Assembly (NCBI GenBank): GCA_025055975.1
Contig: JANWWM010000043.1
Coordinates: forward strand, 1-48,059
DNA from: Chloroherpetonaceae bacterium
GTDB lineage: Bacteria > Bacteroidota > Chlorobiia > Chlorobiales > Thermochlorobacteraceae
Reading direction: 5' to 3'
Length of the DNA: 48,059 nucleotides
Shown: positions 16,091-25,800 of the stretch, in pieces
Layout of the letters: each line of letters begins with the position of its first letter
How positions within the stretch are numbered: position 1 is the stretch's first letter
Translations under genes and position numbers: made by a program
The notes under the pieces: model-generated
Seen by the model: only the letters and a program-made list of their open reading frames with translations
Database searches by the model: none
Told to the model about the DNA's origin: nothing

Positions 16091-18228
16091 GCGCGCTTCT
16101 GAAAAGCCTTGCCATCGCCTCGCTCGTCGGCTCGATCGCCTTGAAAACGTTGGGCGGAATGGACACGTGGATATTGAGCGCGGTCGCGCTTGCGACGTTC
16201 CTCGCGCTGTTTTGGAATCAAACGCCAACGACCGAGCTCGCTTTGGCGCGTCGCTTGAATCGCTTTCCCGAATTCGAGCACAGCGCGGAACTTTTGTTCA
16301 AATCGCCCGACGAACTGTCGTTTCTCGCCAATCTGCAACGGCGAAAAATCGCGTCGCTTTTCCAGCGAGAAAACCCAAAAAAATTCTTTGCCAAAGAGAC
16401 GAGGCAAGCCGCTCTGGCGCTCATAGCGACTCTCGTCGCGTCGTTTGCCATCGCCGTCGCGCCAAGAAGCGAAAGCGCGTCGTTTGAAAGCCCACCGCCC
16501 AAACCGCCAAGCGTGGCGCGGGAAGACGGGCTTCGCGTCGAGAAGATTGACGTTCAAATTCTGCCGCCCCCCTACGCTCGAAAGCCGAAGCGCGCGCAGT
16601 CGTCGCTGAACCTCGTCGCCGAAGAAAACGCCAAAATCGTTTGGACGGCAACGCTCGATCGAGACGGCGCGAAACTATTTTTGACCACAAGTTCGGGCGA
16701 TTCCATCGCGTTCAAAAGAGAAGGCGAGCGAACCTATCGCGCCGAATGGATCGCGAAAGAAAGCGCGCTCTACGAGTTGCGAGCGGATTCGATTCTTCTT
16801 GGCGAAGGAACGATTGAAACGCGGAAAGATTTGCCGCCAACGATTAGCGCGCTCGCGCCGACGGAGCGAAGCGAATTTTCCTCAATCGATTCGGCGACGC
16901 TCTTCGTGAAAGCCGTCGTTAGCGACGATTACGGCGTTGCGCGAACAAGGCTCGTCGTAACGAGCGCAAAAGGCAAAGGCGAATCGGTGAAGTTCAAGAG
17001 CGATACGATTGACCTCGCGCCCAAAGTCAAACTTCAAAACGGCGCATGGCTCTGCGAAACGCGCCTCGACCTGAACGCTCGTCAACTCGCGCCCGGCGAC
17101 GAACTCTACGTTTTCATCGAAGCCGAAGACAACCGCGAACCCAAACCAAACCTTGCGCGCTCGGAAACGTTCGTCGCAAAAATTTTGGACTCGATTCAAA
17201 TCGCGTCGTCGGAAAAAATCGCAATGCCGCTCTTGCGCCTTCCCGCCCACTTCCGCAGTCAGCGGCAAATCATCATTGACACGGAAAAACTCATCGCCGA
17301 AAGAAGAGCGCTCGATGCCTCCGCGTTTCGCGCCCGAAGCGAAAACTTGGGCATCGACCAAAAACTGCTGCGACTGCGCTATGGCAAGTTTCTTGGCGAA
17401 GAACTGGCGACGAGCGTTGGCGAAAGCGAAAATGAACGCTTGGCGAAAACCATGCGCGACACATCGAGCAATCCCATCGTGAAACTTCAAAACAAAGCGC
17501 GAGCGCGAATGCCGAAAATCGAGGACGGGCACGAACATCCATCAGAGTCGCAAAAGCCGCAAAGCGTCGAGTCGCTCATTGAGCCGTTCAAGCATCGGCA
17601 CGACATTCCCGAAGCGGCAACCTTCTTCTCCGAACCCGTCAAGCGAAAACTCAAAGCCGCGCTCGCGGAGATGTGGGAAGCCGAAAAGTTTTTGCGCCTC
17701 GCCGAGCCTGAACGCGCTTTGCCCTTTGAACTTCAAGCCCTGCAACGCTTGAAGGAACTCCAACAAGAAGCGCGGCTCTATGTCGAGAAATCGGGCTTCG
17801 AGCCTCCGCCCATCGACGAAGCCAAAGAGCGACTGTCAGGCGAGAACGCCGAGATTCAATCCGTTCAACTCGCGCAAACGAGACGCGCCATCGACACCCT
17901 TGCCGTCATCAAGCGCGCCCTGACGATTCTCGCGTCGGAGAAAAACGAACTTTCCGACGACGACCTTCAAACGCTTGAAGACGCGGGCAAAACGCTGGCG
18001 CGACGTTTGCTTGAACGCGGCTTGAAACATCTCGCCGCGCTTCGCTCGCTCCGCGAACTCATCAACGACGCGAAAGCGAAACGACCGCTCTCGCAAAGCG
18101 CGACGATCGAACTCCGACGAGCCTTTGCGGACGCGCTTCCGTCGCCCTTCCGACTTCCATCGTCGCAAAACGCTCGCGTTTCGCTCGCGGGCAAGCGATA
18201 CTTCGAAACGTTCGATCCGAAACGATGA
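16036..18228 (+). CDS. large membrane-anchored protein, DUF4175-like, 730 aa
   Basis: Three hydrophobic helices lie in the first 140 residues (about 20-40, 43-60 and 118-137); between the second and third is 'TELALARRLNRFPEFEHSAELLF', which resembles the DUF4175-type region found beside BatA genes. The remaining 590 residues are hydrophilic: an Ig-like beta region (about 160-390), then a long helical, charged part (about 400-680) with probable coiled coils. The ATG at 16036 would overlap the preceding gene by 55 bases; TTG 16087, right at the preceding stop, is an alternative start that keeps all three helices. Function is unknown; context suggests an envelope complex with the DUF58 and BatA-like proteins. 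Confidence 0.75.
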   Translation: MDNVSQLAKSAWRKARLLSALLKSLAIASLVGSIALKTLGGMDTWILSAVALATFLALFWNQTPTTELALARRLNRFPEFEHSAELLFKSPDELSFLANLQRRKIASLFQRENPKKFFAKETRQAALALIATLVASFAIAVAPRSESASFESPPPKPPSVAREDGLRVEKIDVQILPPPYARKPKRAQSSLNLVAEENAKIVWTATLDRDGAKLFLTTSSGDSIAFKREGERTYRAEWIAKESALYELRADSILLGEGTIETRKDLPPTISALAPTERSEFSSIDSATLFVKAVVSDDYGVARTRLVVTSAKGKGESVKFKSDTIDLAPKVKLQNGAWLCETRLDLNARQLAPGDELYVFIEAEDNREPKPNLARSETFVAKILDSIQIASSEKIAMPLLRLPAHFRSQRQIIIDTEKLIAERRALDASAFRARSENLGIDQKLLRLRYGKFLGEELATSVGESENERLAKTMRDTSSNPIVKLQNKARARMPKIEDGHEHPSESQKPQSVESLIEPFKHRHDIPEAATFFSEPVKRKLKAALAEMWEAEKFLRLAEPERALPFELQALQRLKELQQEARLYVEKSGFEPPPIDEAKERLSGENAEIQSVQLAQTRRAIDTLAVIKRALTILASEKNELSDDDLQTLEDAGKTLARRLLERGLKHLAALRSLRELINDAKAKRPLSQSATIELRRAFADALPSPFRLPSSQNARVSLAGKRYFETFDPKR

Positions 18229-19988
18229 CGGCGATGTCGTTTCAGGCGGAGGGGTTTCAGACGACGATCGCGCTGGCGCTTTCGGCGTTGCTGTGGCTGA
18301 CGTTCGCGGTTCAAGAGTGGCGGCGATCGTCGAGAAAGCGTCTGTGGCTTCGTCTCGCGTTGAGCCTCGTCGCCGTCGCCTCGCTGCTGCTCATCGGGCT
18401 TGAACCAACTCGCGTTTCGTCGACGCAAAAGAAGGTCGCCCTTCTTTCCGATTCGCTCTCGTCGAAACTTTTGGATTCGCTCGCTCAAACGGGCGAGTTT
18501 GAAACGCTGGCGCTGTTCGACGACGCTCGCGTCGAGCGAATTCAAGACGCGGGATTCGTCGCAAGAAATTTTCCGACGAGCGAGATTTGCGTGTTTGGCT
18601 TCGGGCTAAGCGACGCGGATTTGACGAGGCTTTGCGGGCGAAAGGTGACGTTCCGCGAAATCGATGCGCCGACGGGAATCGCGGAACTTCGCTCGCCGCA
18701 ATCGATTCCGCTTGGCGAAAACGCGCTGGTGAGCGGACTGGTTCGAGGCGCGTTTCAGCGGCTCGTCTTCAAAGTCGATGGCGTCGCGCTCGATTCGCTT
18801 GCGAAATTGAGCGGCGAAACCCGGTTTGAATTTGCCTTCAAGCCAAAACGATTGGGCAAGCATCTGCTTTCGCTCGCGCTCGATGAGCGAGAGGAAACGT
18901 TCGGCGTGGTCGTCGTTCCCATTGAGCCGCTGACGATTCTCTTGCTCGAATCCGAGCCAACCTTCGAGACGAAGCGCCTCAAAAATTTTCTCGCCGAAAA
19001 CGGTTATCGCCTCGCGTTGCAAATCGCGGTTGGCAAGGAACGATTCCGCGAAGAGTTTTGGAACTTGCCGAAGCAAACGCTACGACCGCTTTCGCCGAAG
19101 ACGCTCGACAAGTTTGACCTCGTGGCGATAGACGCGAAAACGCTGCTTTCGCTTGCGTCGTCGGAGCGCGTTGCCTTGCAGAGAGCCGTCGTCGAAGACG
19201 GCTTGGGCGTTTTCGTCACGGACTTCGACAGCGCGTTTTGGCGCGAGGACGCGCTGAAATTTTTTCATTCTTTCCGATTGCGCGCCGAATCGGAACGCGA
19301 AAGCGAATTGAGTTGGGAGCGCGTCAGGTCGCCTACGATTGAGCTGGAAGCCTACGCAATTGAGGAAACCTTCGGCGTTCAAACCTTGATGCGCGACGCG
19401 AAAGGAAACGCCGTCGCCGCGTTTGCGCAAAAGGGGCTTGGGCGCGTTGGAATCAGCCTTGCGAAAAACACGTTTCGTTGGCGATTGGAAGGCAGGCGCG
19501 AGGCGCATGCGTCGCATTGGGCGCGTCTTTTTTCCGCGCTCGCAAAGCCGCAAGCGAAGACGAAAATCGAAGTCCCAACCCTCGCGATCGCAAACGCGCC
19601 AATCGATATCGTTCTGCAAACGGCAGAGCCTTCGCCGAGACTTGTCGCGCGAGAAAACTCTCAAACGATTCCGATTCCGCTTCGACAAGATCCGCTCCAT
19701 TCGGCAAGGTGGCGCGGAAGATTTTGGGCGAGACAAAGCGGCTGGATCGAACTCGTCGCCAACGAGCGCGACACGGCGTTTGCGTTTGTGAGCGACGAGA
19801 CGTCGTTTGAAAGCCTGCGAAAAGAAGCGCGCCGAAAAGCGACGGCGAACTTCGTGAAAAACAACGTCGTCGCTCAAAGCGAGGCGGAAGCGACGACGAA
19901 ACGAGAGCGCGATTTGCCCCTGACGCTATGGCTCTTCGTCGCGTTTGCGCTCTCGATGGGCGGGCTTTGGTTGGAGCGAAAACTCTGA
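18225..19988 (+). CDS. membrane protein of the DUF58/BatA operon, 587 aa
   Basis: Two N-terminal helices (about 11-29 and 41-59) are followed by a large predicted extracytoplasmic region, and a final helix at the C terminus (LPLTLWLFVAFALSMGGLWLERKL). This N-in, C-anchored plan is that of membrane VWA or glutamine-amidotransferase-like proteins that close BatA-type operons. The segment VALLSDSLSSKLLDSL (about 66-81) sits where a VWA MIDAS would be, but the DxSxS spacing is not kept. It overlaps the upstream gene by four bases (ATGA); an in-frame ATG lies at 18234. A strong hairpin follows at 20022. Confidence 0.75.
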   Translation: MTAMSFQAEGFQTTIALALSALLWLTFAVQEWRRSSRKRLWLRLALSLVAVASLLLIGLEPTRVSSTQKKVALLSDSLSSKLLDSLAQTGEFETLALFDDARVERIQDAGFVARNFPTSEICVFGFGLSDADLTRLCGRKVTFREIDAPTGIAELRSPQSIPLGENALVSGLVRGAFQRLVFKVDGVALDSLAKLSGETRFEFAFKPKRLGKHLLSLALDEREETFGVVVVPIEPLTILLLESEPTFETKRLKNFLAENGYRLALQIAVGKERFREEFWNLPKQTLRPLSPKTLDKFDLVAIDAKTLLSLASSERVALQRAVVEDGLGVFVTDFDSAFWREDALKFFHSFRLRAESERESELSWERVRSPTIELEAYAIEETFGVQTLMRDAKGNAVAAFAQKGLGRVGISLAKNTFRWRLEGRREAHASHWARLFSALAKPQAKTKIEVPTLAIANAPIDIVLQTAEPSPRLVARENSQTIPIPLRQDPLHSARWRGRFWARQSGWIELVANERDTAFAFVSDETSFESLRKEARRKATANFVKNNVVAQSEAEATTKRERDLPLTLWLFVAFALSMGGLWLERKL

Positions 19989-20021
19989 ACGCGAAGGTCA
20001 ATGTCGCTCGCCAAAACGAAA

Positions 20022-20048
20022 CGAGGCGACTTGTCGCAAGTCGCCTCG
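20022..20048. terminator. strong hairpin, probable bidirectional terminator
   Basis: CGAGGCGACTTG / CAAGTCGCCTCG is a perfect 12-bp stem with a 3-base loop between two convergent genes. On the minus strand it is followed by TTTCGTTTT, so it fits best as the terminator of the gene at 20068-20265; on the plus strand the T-tract is poor (CGTTTGG). Confidence 0.8.
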
Positions 20049-20067
20049 CGTTTGGCGGCGTTGCGCG

Positions 20068-20265
20068 CTACGGCTTTTTGCCAACGAGCGCATCGGTTAC
20101 CTTTTCAATCGAGCGCGCAATGCTCCCCGAAACGTTCTCGATGCCTTTTTTCGTCGCCTCGGCGGTTTCGCCGATGGCTTTGGAAACGCCGTTGAGACCC
20201 GTTTCCGTCGCAATGCCGATGCTATACAGCACTTGCGTAATCACTCCTCCGCGAATGTCGCTCAT
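20068..20265 (-). CDS. hypothetical 65-aa amphipathic protein
   Basis: Translation from ATG 20265 gives MSDIRGGVITQVLYSIGIATETGLNGVSKAIGETAEATKKG..., a small, mostly helical peptide with a weakly hydrophobic N-terminal half and an Ala/Glu/Lys-rich helix ending VGKKP. The frame is open further upstream to 20310, but the added residues look unlike protein start sequence. No family is recognised. It is convergent with the DUF58/BatA operon and shares the hairpin at 20022. A start-proximal GAAAG is a weak ribosome binding site. Confidence 0.55.
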   Translation of the reverse strand: MSDIRGGVITQVLYSIGIATETGLNGVSKAIGETAEATKKGIENVSGSIARSIEKVTDALVGKKP

Positions 20266-20415
20266 CTTTCGATGGGTTTGATGGTTGAACGTGATTCGTT
20301 GGAACTGCAAACTACGACGCTCGCGCTTGATGTTCTCGGCAAATCTTTCGCTCGCAATCGTCCAAATCGTTTCTCTTCGCGCGAGAATTTCAAAGGCGGC
20401 TCTCCGAGAAGGCTC

Positions 20416-20421
20416 TATATT
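20416..20421 (+). promoter_or_regulatory. TATATT -10 box before the 121-aa membrane protein
   Basis: TATATT at 20416-20421 lies 31 bases before ATG 20453 and 7 bases further on a plausible start point. No convincing -35 box is visible at 16-18 bases. Confidence 0.5.
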
Positions 20422-20452
20422 CTTGACGCAAAGTTAGAAAGGAGTTGGCAAG

Positions 20453-20818
20453 ATGCAAGGTCTTTCTTGGCTGTTCATATACGCATTCGCGCTTCCGATT
20501 TTTTTCATTCTTCTGTTCGTGCTCTACAAGTTCGTCGATTACAAACTGCGGAAAGACGACGAAAAAATCGCGCCGATTTTCGACACGAGCGACAATGTCG
20601 TCGGGCTTCCGCCCGAAGAGTTGAAGAAGAAGAAAGCCGAACAACAAGAAGCCCTGAAACAACTGTCGGAAGCGATTTCCAAAATTCCCGTCAAACTCGT
20701 CAATGGCAGGTTCGTGCCGATGGAAGGCGAAGAACTGAGAGCCGAGTTGGAACGGCGAAAGGCGGAAGAGGCGGCGAAAAATCTCGTTCAAATCACCTTG
20801 CCCGAACAACGCAATTGA
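20453..20818 (+). CDS. small single-pass membrane protein, 121 aa
   Basis: AGAAAGGAG ends 8 bases before ATG 20453. Residues 5-26 (SWLFIYAFALPIFFILLFVLYKF) form one membrane helix. The rest is cytosolic and charged: 'LPPEELKKKKAEQQEALKQLSEAISK' and 'EELRAELERRKAEEAAK' look like two coiled-coil segments separated by 'PVKLVNGRFVPMEG'. No family is recognised. It stands alone, with its own TATATT box upstream and a repeat island downstream. Confidence 0.7.
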   Translation: MQGLSWLFIYAFALPIFFILLFVLYKFVDYKLRKDDEKIAPIFDTSDNVVGLPPEELKKKKAEQQEALKQLSEAISKIPVKLVNGRFVPMEGEELRAELERRKAEEAAKNLVQITLPEQRN

Positions 20819-20917
20819 GTTGGCTGACAACGCGCGAATCGCGTCGCAAAGGCGGAAAAAGCGCGTTGTTCCTCGCTATTGCAAACGAAAATCGCCCGTC
20901 GTCACGAGCGTTCTTTT

Positions 20918-20942
20918 GTCATTCCGAGCGAAGCGAGGAATC
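20918..20942 (+). repeat. dispersed 25-bp repeat GTCATTCCGAGCGAAGCGAG..
   Basis: Identical to 6333-6357. It belongs to the 20819-21247 gap, which holds no gene that I can support, only repeat modules and spacer. Confidence 0.8.
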
Positions 20943-21023
20943 CACGAATGGCGAATTTGGATTGCCAATTGCGAATTGAACGCGCCTCGTTCTCGCTCCT
21001 CGATTCTCGCTTCTCTGAAAATG

Positions 21024-21058
21024 GATTCTTCACTCCGCTTCGCTCCGTTCAGAATGAC
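21024..21058 (-). repeat. dispersed repeat, inverted copy
   Basis: GATTCTTCACTCCGCTTCG..CAGAATGAC, the inverse orientation, with the same 5-base lengthening as the copy at 6263. Confidence 0.65.
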
Positions 21059-21115
21059 AAGTTGAAGATGCCCGCCTCGACGGCGCGATTGATGGTCGTT
21101 CCGAGCTTCGTTTTC

Positions 21116-21140
21116 GTCATTCCGAGCGAAGCGAGGAATC
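21116..21140 (+). repeat. dispersed 25-bp repeat with extended upstream homology
   Basis: Identical core to 6333. The preceding 31 bases (GCGATTGATGGTCGTTCCGAG followed by CTTCGTTTTC) are nearly the same before the copy at 22635, so these two share a unit of about 55 bp. Confidence 0.8.
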
Positions 21141-21247
21141 CGCAAACGGTTGCGAATGGAATCCGCTCGCGCTCGTTTCTCGCTTCTCGCTCCTGTCGAG
21201 CGTCGACATTGAGCAACCGTTGTCGCGCGTCAAATCCCAATTTGCTC

Positions 21248-21281
21248 GAAACGAAAAGGGCGCGAGACCTGCGCGCCCTTT
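21248..21281 (-). terminator. Rho-independent terminator of the aldolase gene
   Basis: On the minus strand AAAGGGCGCG / CGCGCCCTTT (21255-21264 and 21272-21281) with a 7-base loop is followed by TCGTTTC, 19 bases beyond the aldolase stop. Confidence 0.85.
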
Positions 21282-21299
21282 GCTTTTGGTTCAATTGTC

Positions 21300-22391
21300 T
21301 CACGCAATCGTGACGTTCTTATCGAGATAAACGTCTTGAATCGCGTTGAGGATTTTCACCCCTTCTTTCATCGGCTTTTGGAACGCTTTTCGTCCCGAAA
21401 TCAGCCCCATTCCGCCCGCGCGCTTGTTGATGACGGCGGTTTTGACGGCATCGAAGAGGTCGTTGTCGCCCGACGCGCCGCCCGAATTGATGAGACCCGC
21501 TCTGCCCATATAGCAGTTCATCACTTGGTAGCGGCAGAGGTCAATGGGGTGGTCGGTTACGAGGTCGGTATACATTCGGTTGTCGGTTTTGCCGTAGGGA
21601 TTTTCCTTCGTGCTAAGGGCTTTGTAACCGCCGTTGTTTTCGGGCAATTTTTGCTTGATGATGTCGGCTTCGATCGTAACGCCCAAATGATTGGCTTGCG
21701 AGGTGAGGTCGGCGGAAACGTGATAATCCACGCCGTTGACCTTGAAGGCAGGATTGCGCAAGTAGCACCACAGAATCGTCGCCATGCCCAAATCGTGCGC
21801 TTGCTTGAAGGCTTCGGAGACTTCGATGATTTGTCGGCTGGATTCGGGCGAACCGAAGTAAATCGTCGCGCCAACCGCCACGCACCCCATGTCAAACGCC
21901 ATCTTGATGTTGCCGAACATCACTTGGTCGTATTTGTTCGGATAGGTCAAAAACTCGTTGTGATTGATTTTGGCGATGAACGGGATTTTGTGCGCGTATT
22001 TTCGGGCGACGCTTCCAAGCACGCCAAATGTCGAGGCGACCGCGTTGCAACCGCCTTCAATGGCGAGTTTGACGATGTTTTCGCCATCGAAGTAAATCGG
22101 ATTTTTGGCAAACGACGCGCCGCCCGAATGCTCAACGCCTTGGTCGACGGGCAAAATCGACAGATAACCCGTGCCCGCAAGTCGCCCCGTGTTGAACATC
22201 AATTGCAAATTGCGCAGCACGTTTGGATTGCGGTCAGAGCCGAGCCACACGCGGTCAATGAAATCAGGTCCAGGCAGATGCAGATGCTCTTTGGGGACTT
22301 TGGCTTTGTGTTCAAGCAAGTTCTTGGCTTCCGCGCCCAAGACTTCCTCGACATCAATCGTTAGCGAAGATTCCAATTCAGCGACGTTCAT
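21300..22391 (-). CDS. fbaB: class I fructose-bisphosphate aldolase, DhnA/FbaB type
   Basis: Interconverts fructose 1,6-bisphosphate with dihydroxyacetone phosphate and glyceraldehyde 3-phosphate through a Schiff base. The 363-aa product has the FbaB/DhnA landmarks: [19 protein letters not shown], '[10 protein letters not shown]' , '[20 protein letters not shown]', the '[11 protein letters not shown]' insert of the bacterial branch, and the C-terminal phosphate-binding 'GGASGDND' and '[12 protein letters not shown]'. The frame is open to 22541, but the extension reads through the promoter and a repeat-related sequence; ATG 22391 gives the usual 350-360 aa. No Shine-Dalgarno is evident (GTAACAAAA before ATG). 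It is monocistronic, with its own promoter and terminator. Confidence 0.93.
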   Translation of the reverse strand: MNVAELESSLTIDVEEVLGAEAKNLLEHKAKVPKEHLHLPGPDFIDRVWLGSDRNPNVLRNLQLMFNTGRLAGTGYLSILPVDQGVEHSGGASFAKNPIYFDGENIVKLAIEGGCNAVASTFGVLGSVARKYAHKIPFIAKINHNEFLTYPNKYDQVMFGNIKMAFDMGCVAVGATIYFGSPESSRQIIEVSEAFKQAHDLGMATILWCYLRNPAFKVNGVDYHVSADLTSQANHLGVTIEADIIKQKLPENNGGYKALSTKENPYGKTDNRMYTDLVTDHPIDLCRYQVMNCYMGRAGLINSGGASGDNDLFDAVKTAVINKRAGGMGLISGRKAFQKPMKEGVKILNAIQDVYLDKNVTIA

Positions 22392-22440
22392 TTTTGTTAC
22401 TGATTTGAAGTTGAACAAGACTGATTTTTCAACGGGCTTG

Positions 22441-22446
22441 AATATA
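22441..22446 (-). promoter_or_regulatory. TATATT -10 box of the aldolase gene
   Basis: On the minus strand GCTATATTC lies 49 bases before the ATG at 22391. A -35 candidate (CGTTGG, 15-base spacer) is weak. The surrounding bases closely resemble those of the box at 45560. Confidence 0.55.
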
Positions 22447-22634
22447 GCGATTCGACAAACGCCAACGAACTTTCGCGCTCGCCCGAAACGACGAGCATTG
22501 GTTCGCGTCGACAAATTGCGAATCGCCAATTGCGAACTCAATCCGCTTCTTTCGTGGGTTCTGCGCTCCTTTCGAAAAGTTGAAAACGCCTCGCCTCAAC
22601 GATGCGATTGAAGGTCGTTCCGAGCCTCGTTTTC

Positions 22635-22659
22635 GTCATTCCGAGCGAAGCGAGGAATC
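22635..22659 (+). repeat. dispersed 25-bp repeat with extended upstream homology
   Basis: Identical core to 6333; shares about 55 bp with the unit ending at 21140. The rest of the 22447-22869 gap contains this repeat, the hairpin at 22674 and no supported gene. Confidence 0.8.
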
Positions 22660-22673
22660 CAACTCGCTCCCAA

Positions 22674-22694
22674 CTCCTTTCCTTAACAAAGGAG
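22674..22694. repeat. hairpin element in repeat island 3
   Basis: CTCCTTT / AAAGGAG with a 7-base loop, followed by AGAGAACGGATTCTGACGCT. This order (CTCC hairpin, GAACG, then a 'GTCAGAATC'-type stretch) resembles the element at 6182-6240. Confidence 0.5.
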
Positions 22695-22869
22695 AAGAGA
22701 ACGGATTCTGACGCTGCCAGAATAGCAGCGAGGTTGTCATCTTCTCGCCACGTCTCTCGCTTTCTGAAAAGCGCCTGTCGTCGCGTCGTCTGTCCATTGA
22801 AGTTGCAAATCGAATCTCTCGCCTTATTTTTCGTCGTTTCAGCCTTCAATCAACAAAACTCGATTCTCT

Positions 22870-25800
22870 ATGCCTCATCGTCGAACGCTTGCCCTGCTGC
22901 TGCTTTTTTGGGCTCTCTCGCTTGACTTGTTTGCCCAAAACGCTCCGCCCGTGATGATTCAAGGATTTTATTGGGACGTTACGCCTGGAGGCGTTTGGTA
23001 TGACACGCTTCGTCTGAAAGCCGATCTGCTCAAACGCGCGGGGATTTCGGCGATTTGGCTTCCGCCCGTCTACAAAAGCGACAATCAAAACGGCGTGGGT
23101 TATCTGCCCTACGATTTTTACGACTTGGGCGAATACGACAACACGGGCGGCAACGTCACGTCGGGCATCGGTCAATTCACTGCGACGCGATACGGCACGT
23201 ATCCGCAACTTGCCGCCATGATAGCGGAATACAAACGTTTGGGAATGCAGGTCTATGCCGACATCGTCTTCAATCATCGCGGGGGCGGCATCAAAGAGCG
23301 CAATCCCTTCTTGCCCATCGCTTGCCCGCCCGGCGGCGCTTCGGACGATTCGAGTTTCACGAATTTTCCTCTCACGAATGGAAGCCGACGCTTGACGGCG
23401 AACTTCAATCACTTCTATCCAAACGCCGCCGTCAATCCCAGCAACGTGTCGAACTATTGCAGCTCGAACATTTTCGGCTTCTACCAATTTTACACCAACG
23501 ATTTCGGGCAAGACATCGCCTTGCACGACAACGCGGGCAACAACCTGCCAATGGGCGATAGCATCATCGTTTGGGGCAATTGGCTCAAAAATCGATTGCA
23601 ATTGGATGGCTTTCGAATCGATTTCGTCAAAGGCTTTCACCCTGAATACTACAAGCGTTGGGTCGATGCCGTCGCGGAACGCACCCAGCCGAACGTGCCG
23701 CCCAACAAGTTCGTCGTCGCCGAACTCTACGACGGCGACATCAATCGCCTTCGCAGTTGGCTCAATTGGGTCAACGAAAACGGAGCGAATCCGCGCACGA
23801 GCCTTTTCGACTTCAACCTTTATTTCGGAATGAAGGACGTGTTCCAAAATCCCGCCGCCGACATTCGCCAACTCCAAGGCAGAGGCTTGTTCAACAACGG
23901 CGTTCCGCCAACGCAAATCGTAACCTTTGTCGAGAATCACGACTTCGATCGCAACAATTATCTCGGCGTGCCGTCGCTTCCCGACCACAATCCCTTCATC
24001 ATCAACAAACATCTTGCCTACGCATACATTCTCACGACTGAGGGCTATCCGTGCATTTGGTGGCGCGATTACTTCATTTACGGCTTGCGCGACGACATCA
24101 ACAAACTGCTTGCGGTTCGCCGTTGGGCGCGCGGAACGCAGGAAATTCCGACGAATGCGGCGGCATCGAACTATCAAGGCTCCAACGCGCCGTTCTGGCC
24201 CGGCAATCAAGCCACCGACGAGCGCAACGTGATGGTGATTCGTCGCTACGGCAATCCCGCGCCGTTGGATAGTTCGGGCGTTTTGGTTGGCATCAACAAA
24301 AGCAATTTCAACGTCGATGTGTGGGTAACGTGCTACGGCTGGGGCAACAAGTGGCTGCGCGACATCACGGGCAACGCGGGCAACTGGAACGGCGCAAACG
24401 GCGACTCGACCTTCGTTTTTCCCGCCACCGCAACCGCTGGACCGAGAGTTCGAATCCGCGTTCCCGCCAACAGTTACGCCGTTTATGTGCCGACCTATTT
24501 TCGCTCGCCGTATCAAGTCGATTTTCGCGTCGATTCGATTCTCGTCGCCGATACGCTCGCTACGACGACGTGGTCGCCCGTCGTGCAGTTCCGCAATTTG
24601 AGTTCGCTTAGCCAAACGGGAATGCGGTGCCGCTTGACGATCGCTCGCGCGACGAATCCGCAAACCATCCTCTACGCCGATAGCGTTACGACCGCGAGAA
24701 TCCAAGCGGGCGAAACGTTCCGCCTCTCGTTCCGACAATTTCAAGGCGAGAACAACGAGCGTTACGTGGCGACGGCAATCATTTCAGGCTCTGGCGACGA
24801 CGATCGAAGCAACGACACTCTGCGCCGAACGTTCTTGATGCGAATCCCGCCCGTCCCTCCGCAATTCGCCCTCAACGGCGTTTTGAACGAATCGGGATAC
24901 TTTCTGATGGCGACCAACCCCGACAGCAGTTTGGGCTTCGGACCGAACATCGACATTCGGCGCATCTGGTTTGGGCGCGACGATTCCTTGCTCTACATCG
25001 GCGTGGAAGGCAAGCTCAACGCGCTGACGAGCGATGGCTTCGGGCTGTGGCTTGATTTTGGCAACGTCAGCGGCAGAAGCGCGAACCGCGATTTGGGCAA
25101 CGTGCAAGGCGCGTCGCACTTCATCAACACGGGCGACTCGACGCAAGGACGCTACCGCTCGCGCTTCGAGACCGACTTTGCGTTTTCGCTTTCGCCCGTC
25201 TCGAATCGCGGCTTTATGTCGCTGGCGCGCTACGACGGCAATGCGTCGGCAAGCGGTTCAATTGTCGCCACCGCGCCCAATTCCGCGTTGCTCAACGGCT
25301 CGAACGTCGTGGTTGGACCGAGCGCGAGCGGCGCGGTTCCCGCAAACTCCATCGCCTATTCGGCGAACAATTCGGGCGCGGAGCGTCACGGCTGGGAGTT
25401 CTCGATTCCGCTTTCGCTCATAGGCGGCAGAGCCAACAACACGATTCGCGGCTTTGCCTTCGTCGTGAGCAATACGGCGTACTTCTCCAACGTGCTCGTG
25501 CCCGCGACGCGCGTCGGACGCGCCGACGCTTTCGGCAACTTGGGCTTCAATCCGAACTTCGCGGCGGATTCAATGGCGGCAGATGGTCCCTACGTCTCGC
25601 CCACGTTCAGCATCGAAACGGGACAAATGCTCACCGCGAAAGAAGGCGCATCAAGCTTGAAACCAACGTCGCATCGACTCTTTCAAAACTACCCGAACCC
25701 CTTTAACCCCTCGACCGTCATCGGCTATGAACTTCCGACGACGAGCGACGTGAGGTTGGAAGTCTTCGACGTCTTGGGCAGAAAAATCGCTACGCTCGTG

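Noticed and set aside
20918..21140. Repeat islands as insertion sequences
   Set aside because: There is no transposase frame, terminal inverted repeat pair or target duplication; only short modules are present.
22392..22541. Longer aldolase starting at 22541
   Set aside because: The extension runs through the TATATT promoter and gives a basic, non-conserved leader; ATG 22391 fits the family.
22846..24744. 632-aa minus-strand frame within the amylase gene
   Set aside because: Antisense shadow of the GH13 barrel; composition is Ala/Arg/Val rich and no domain is present.
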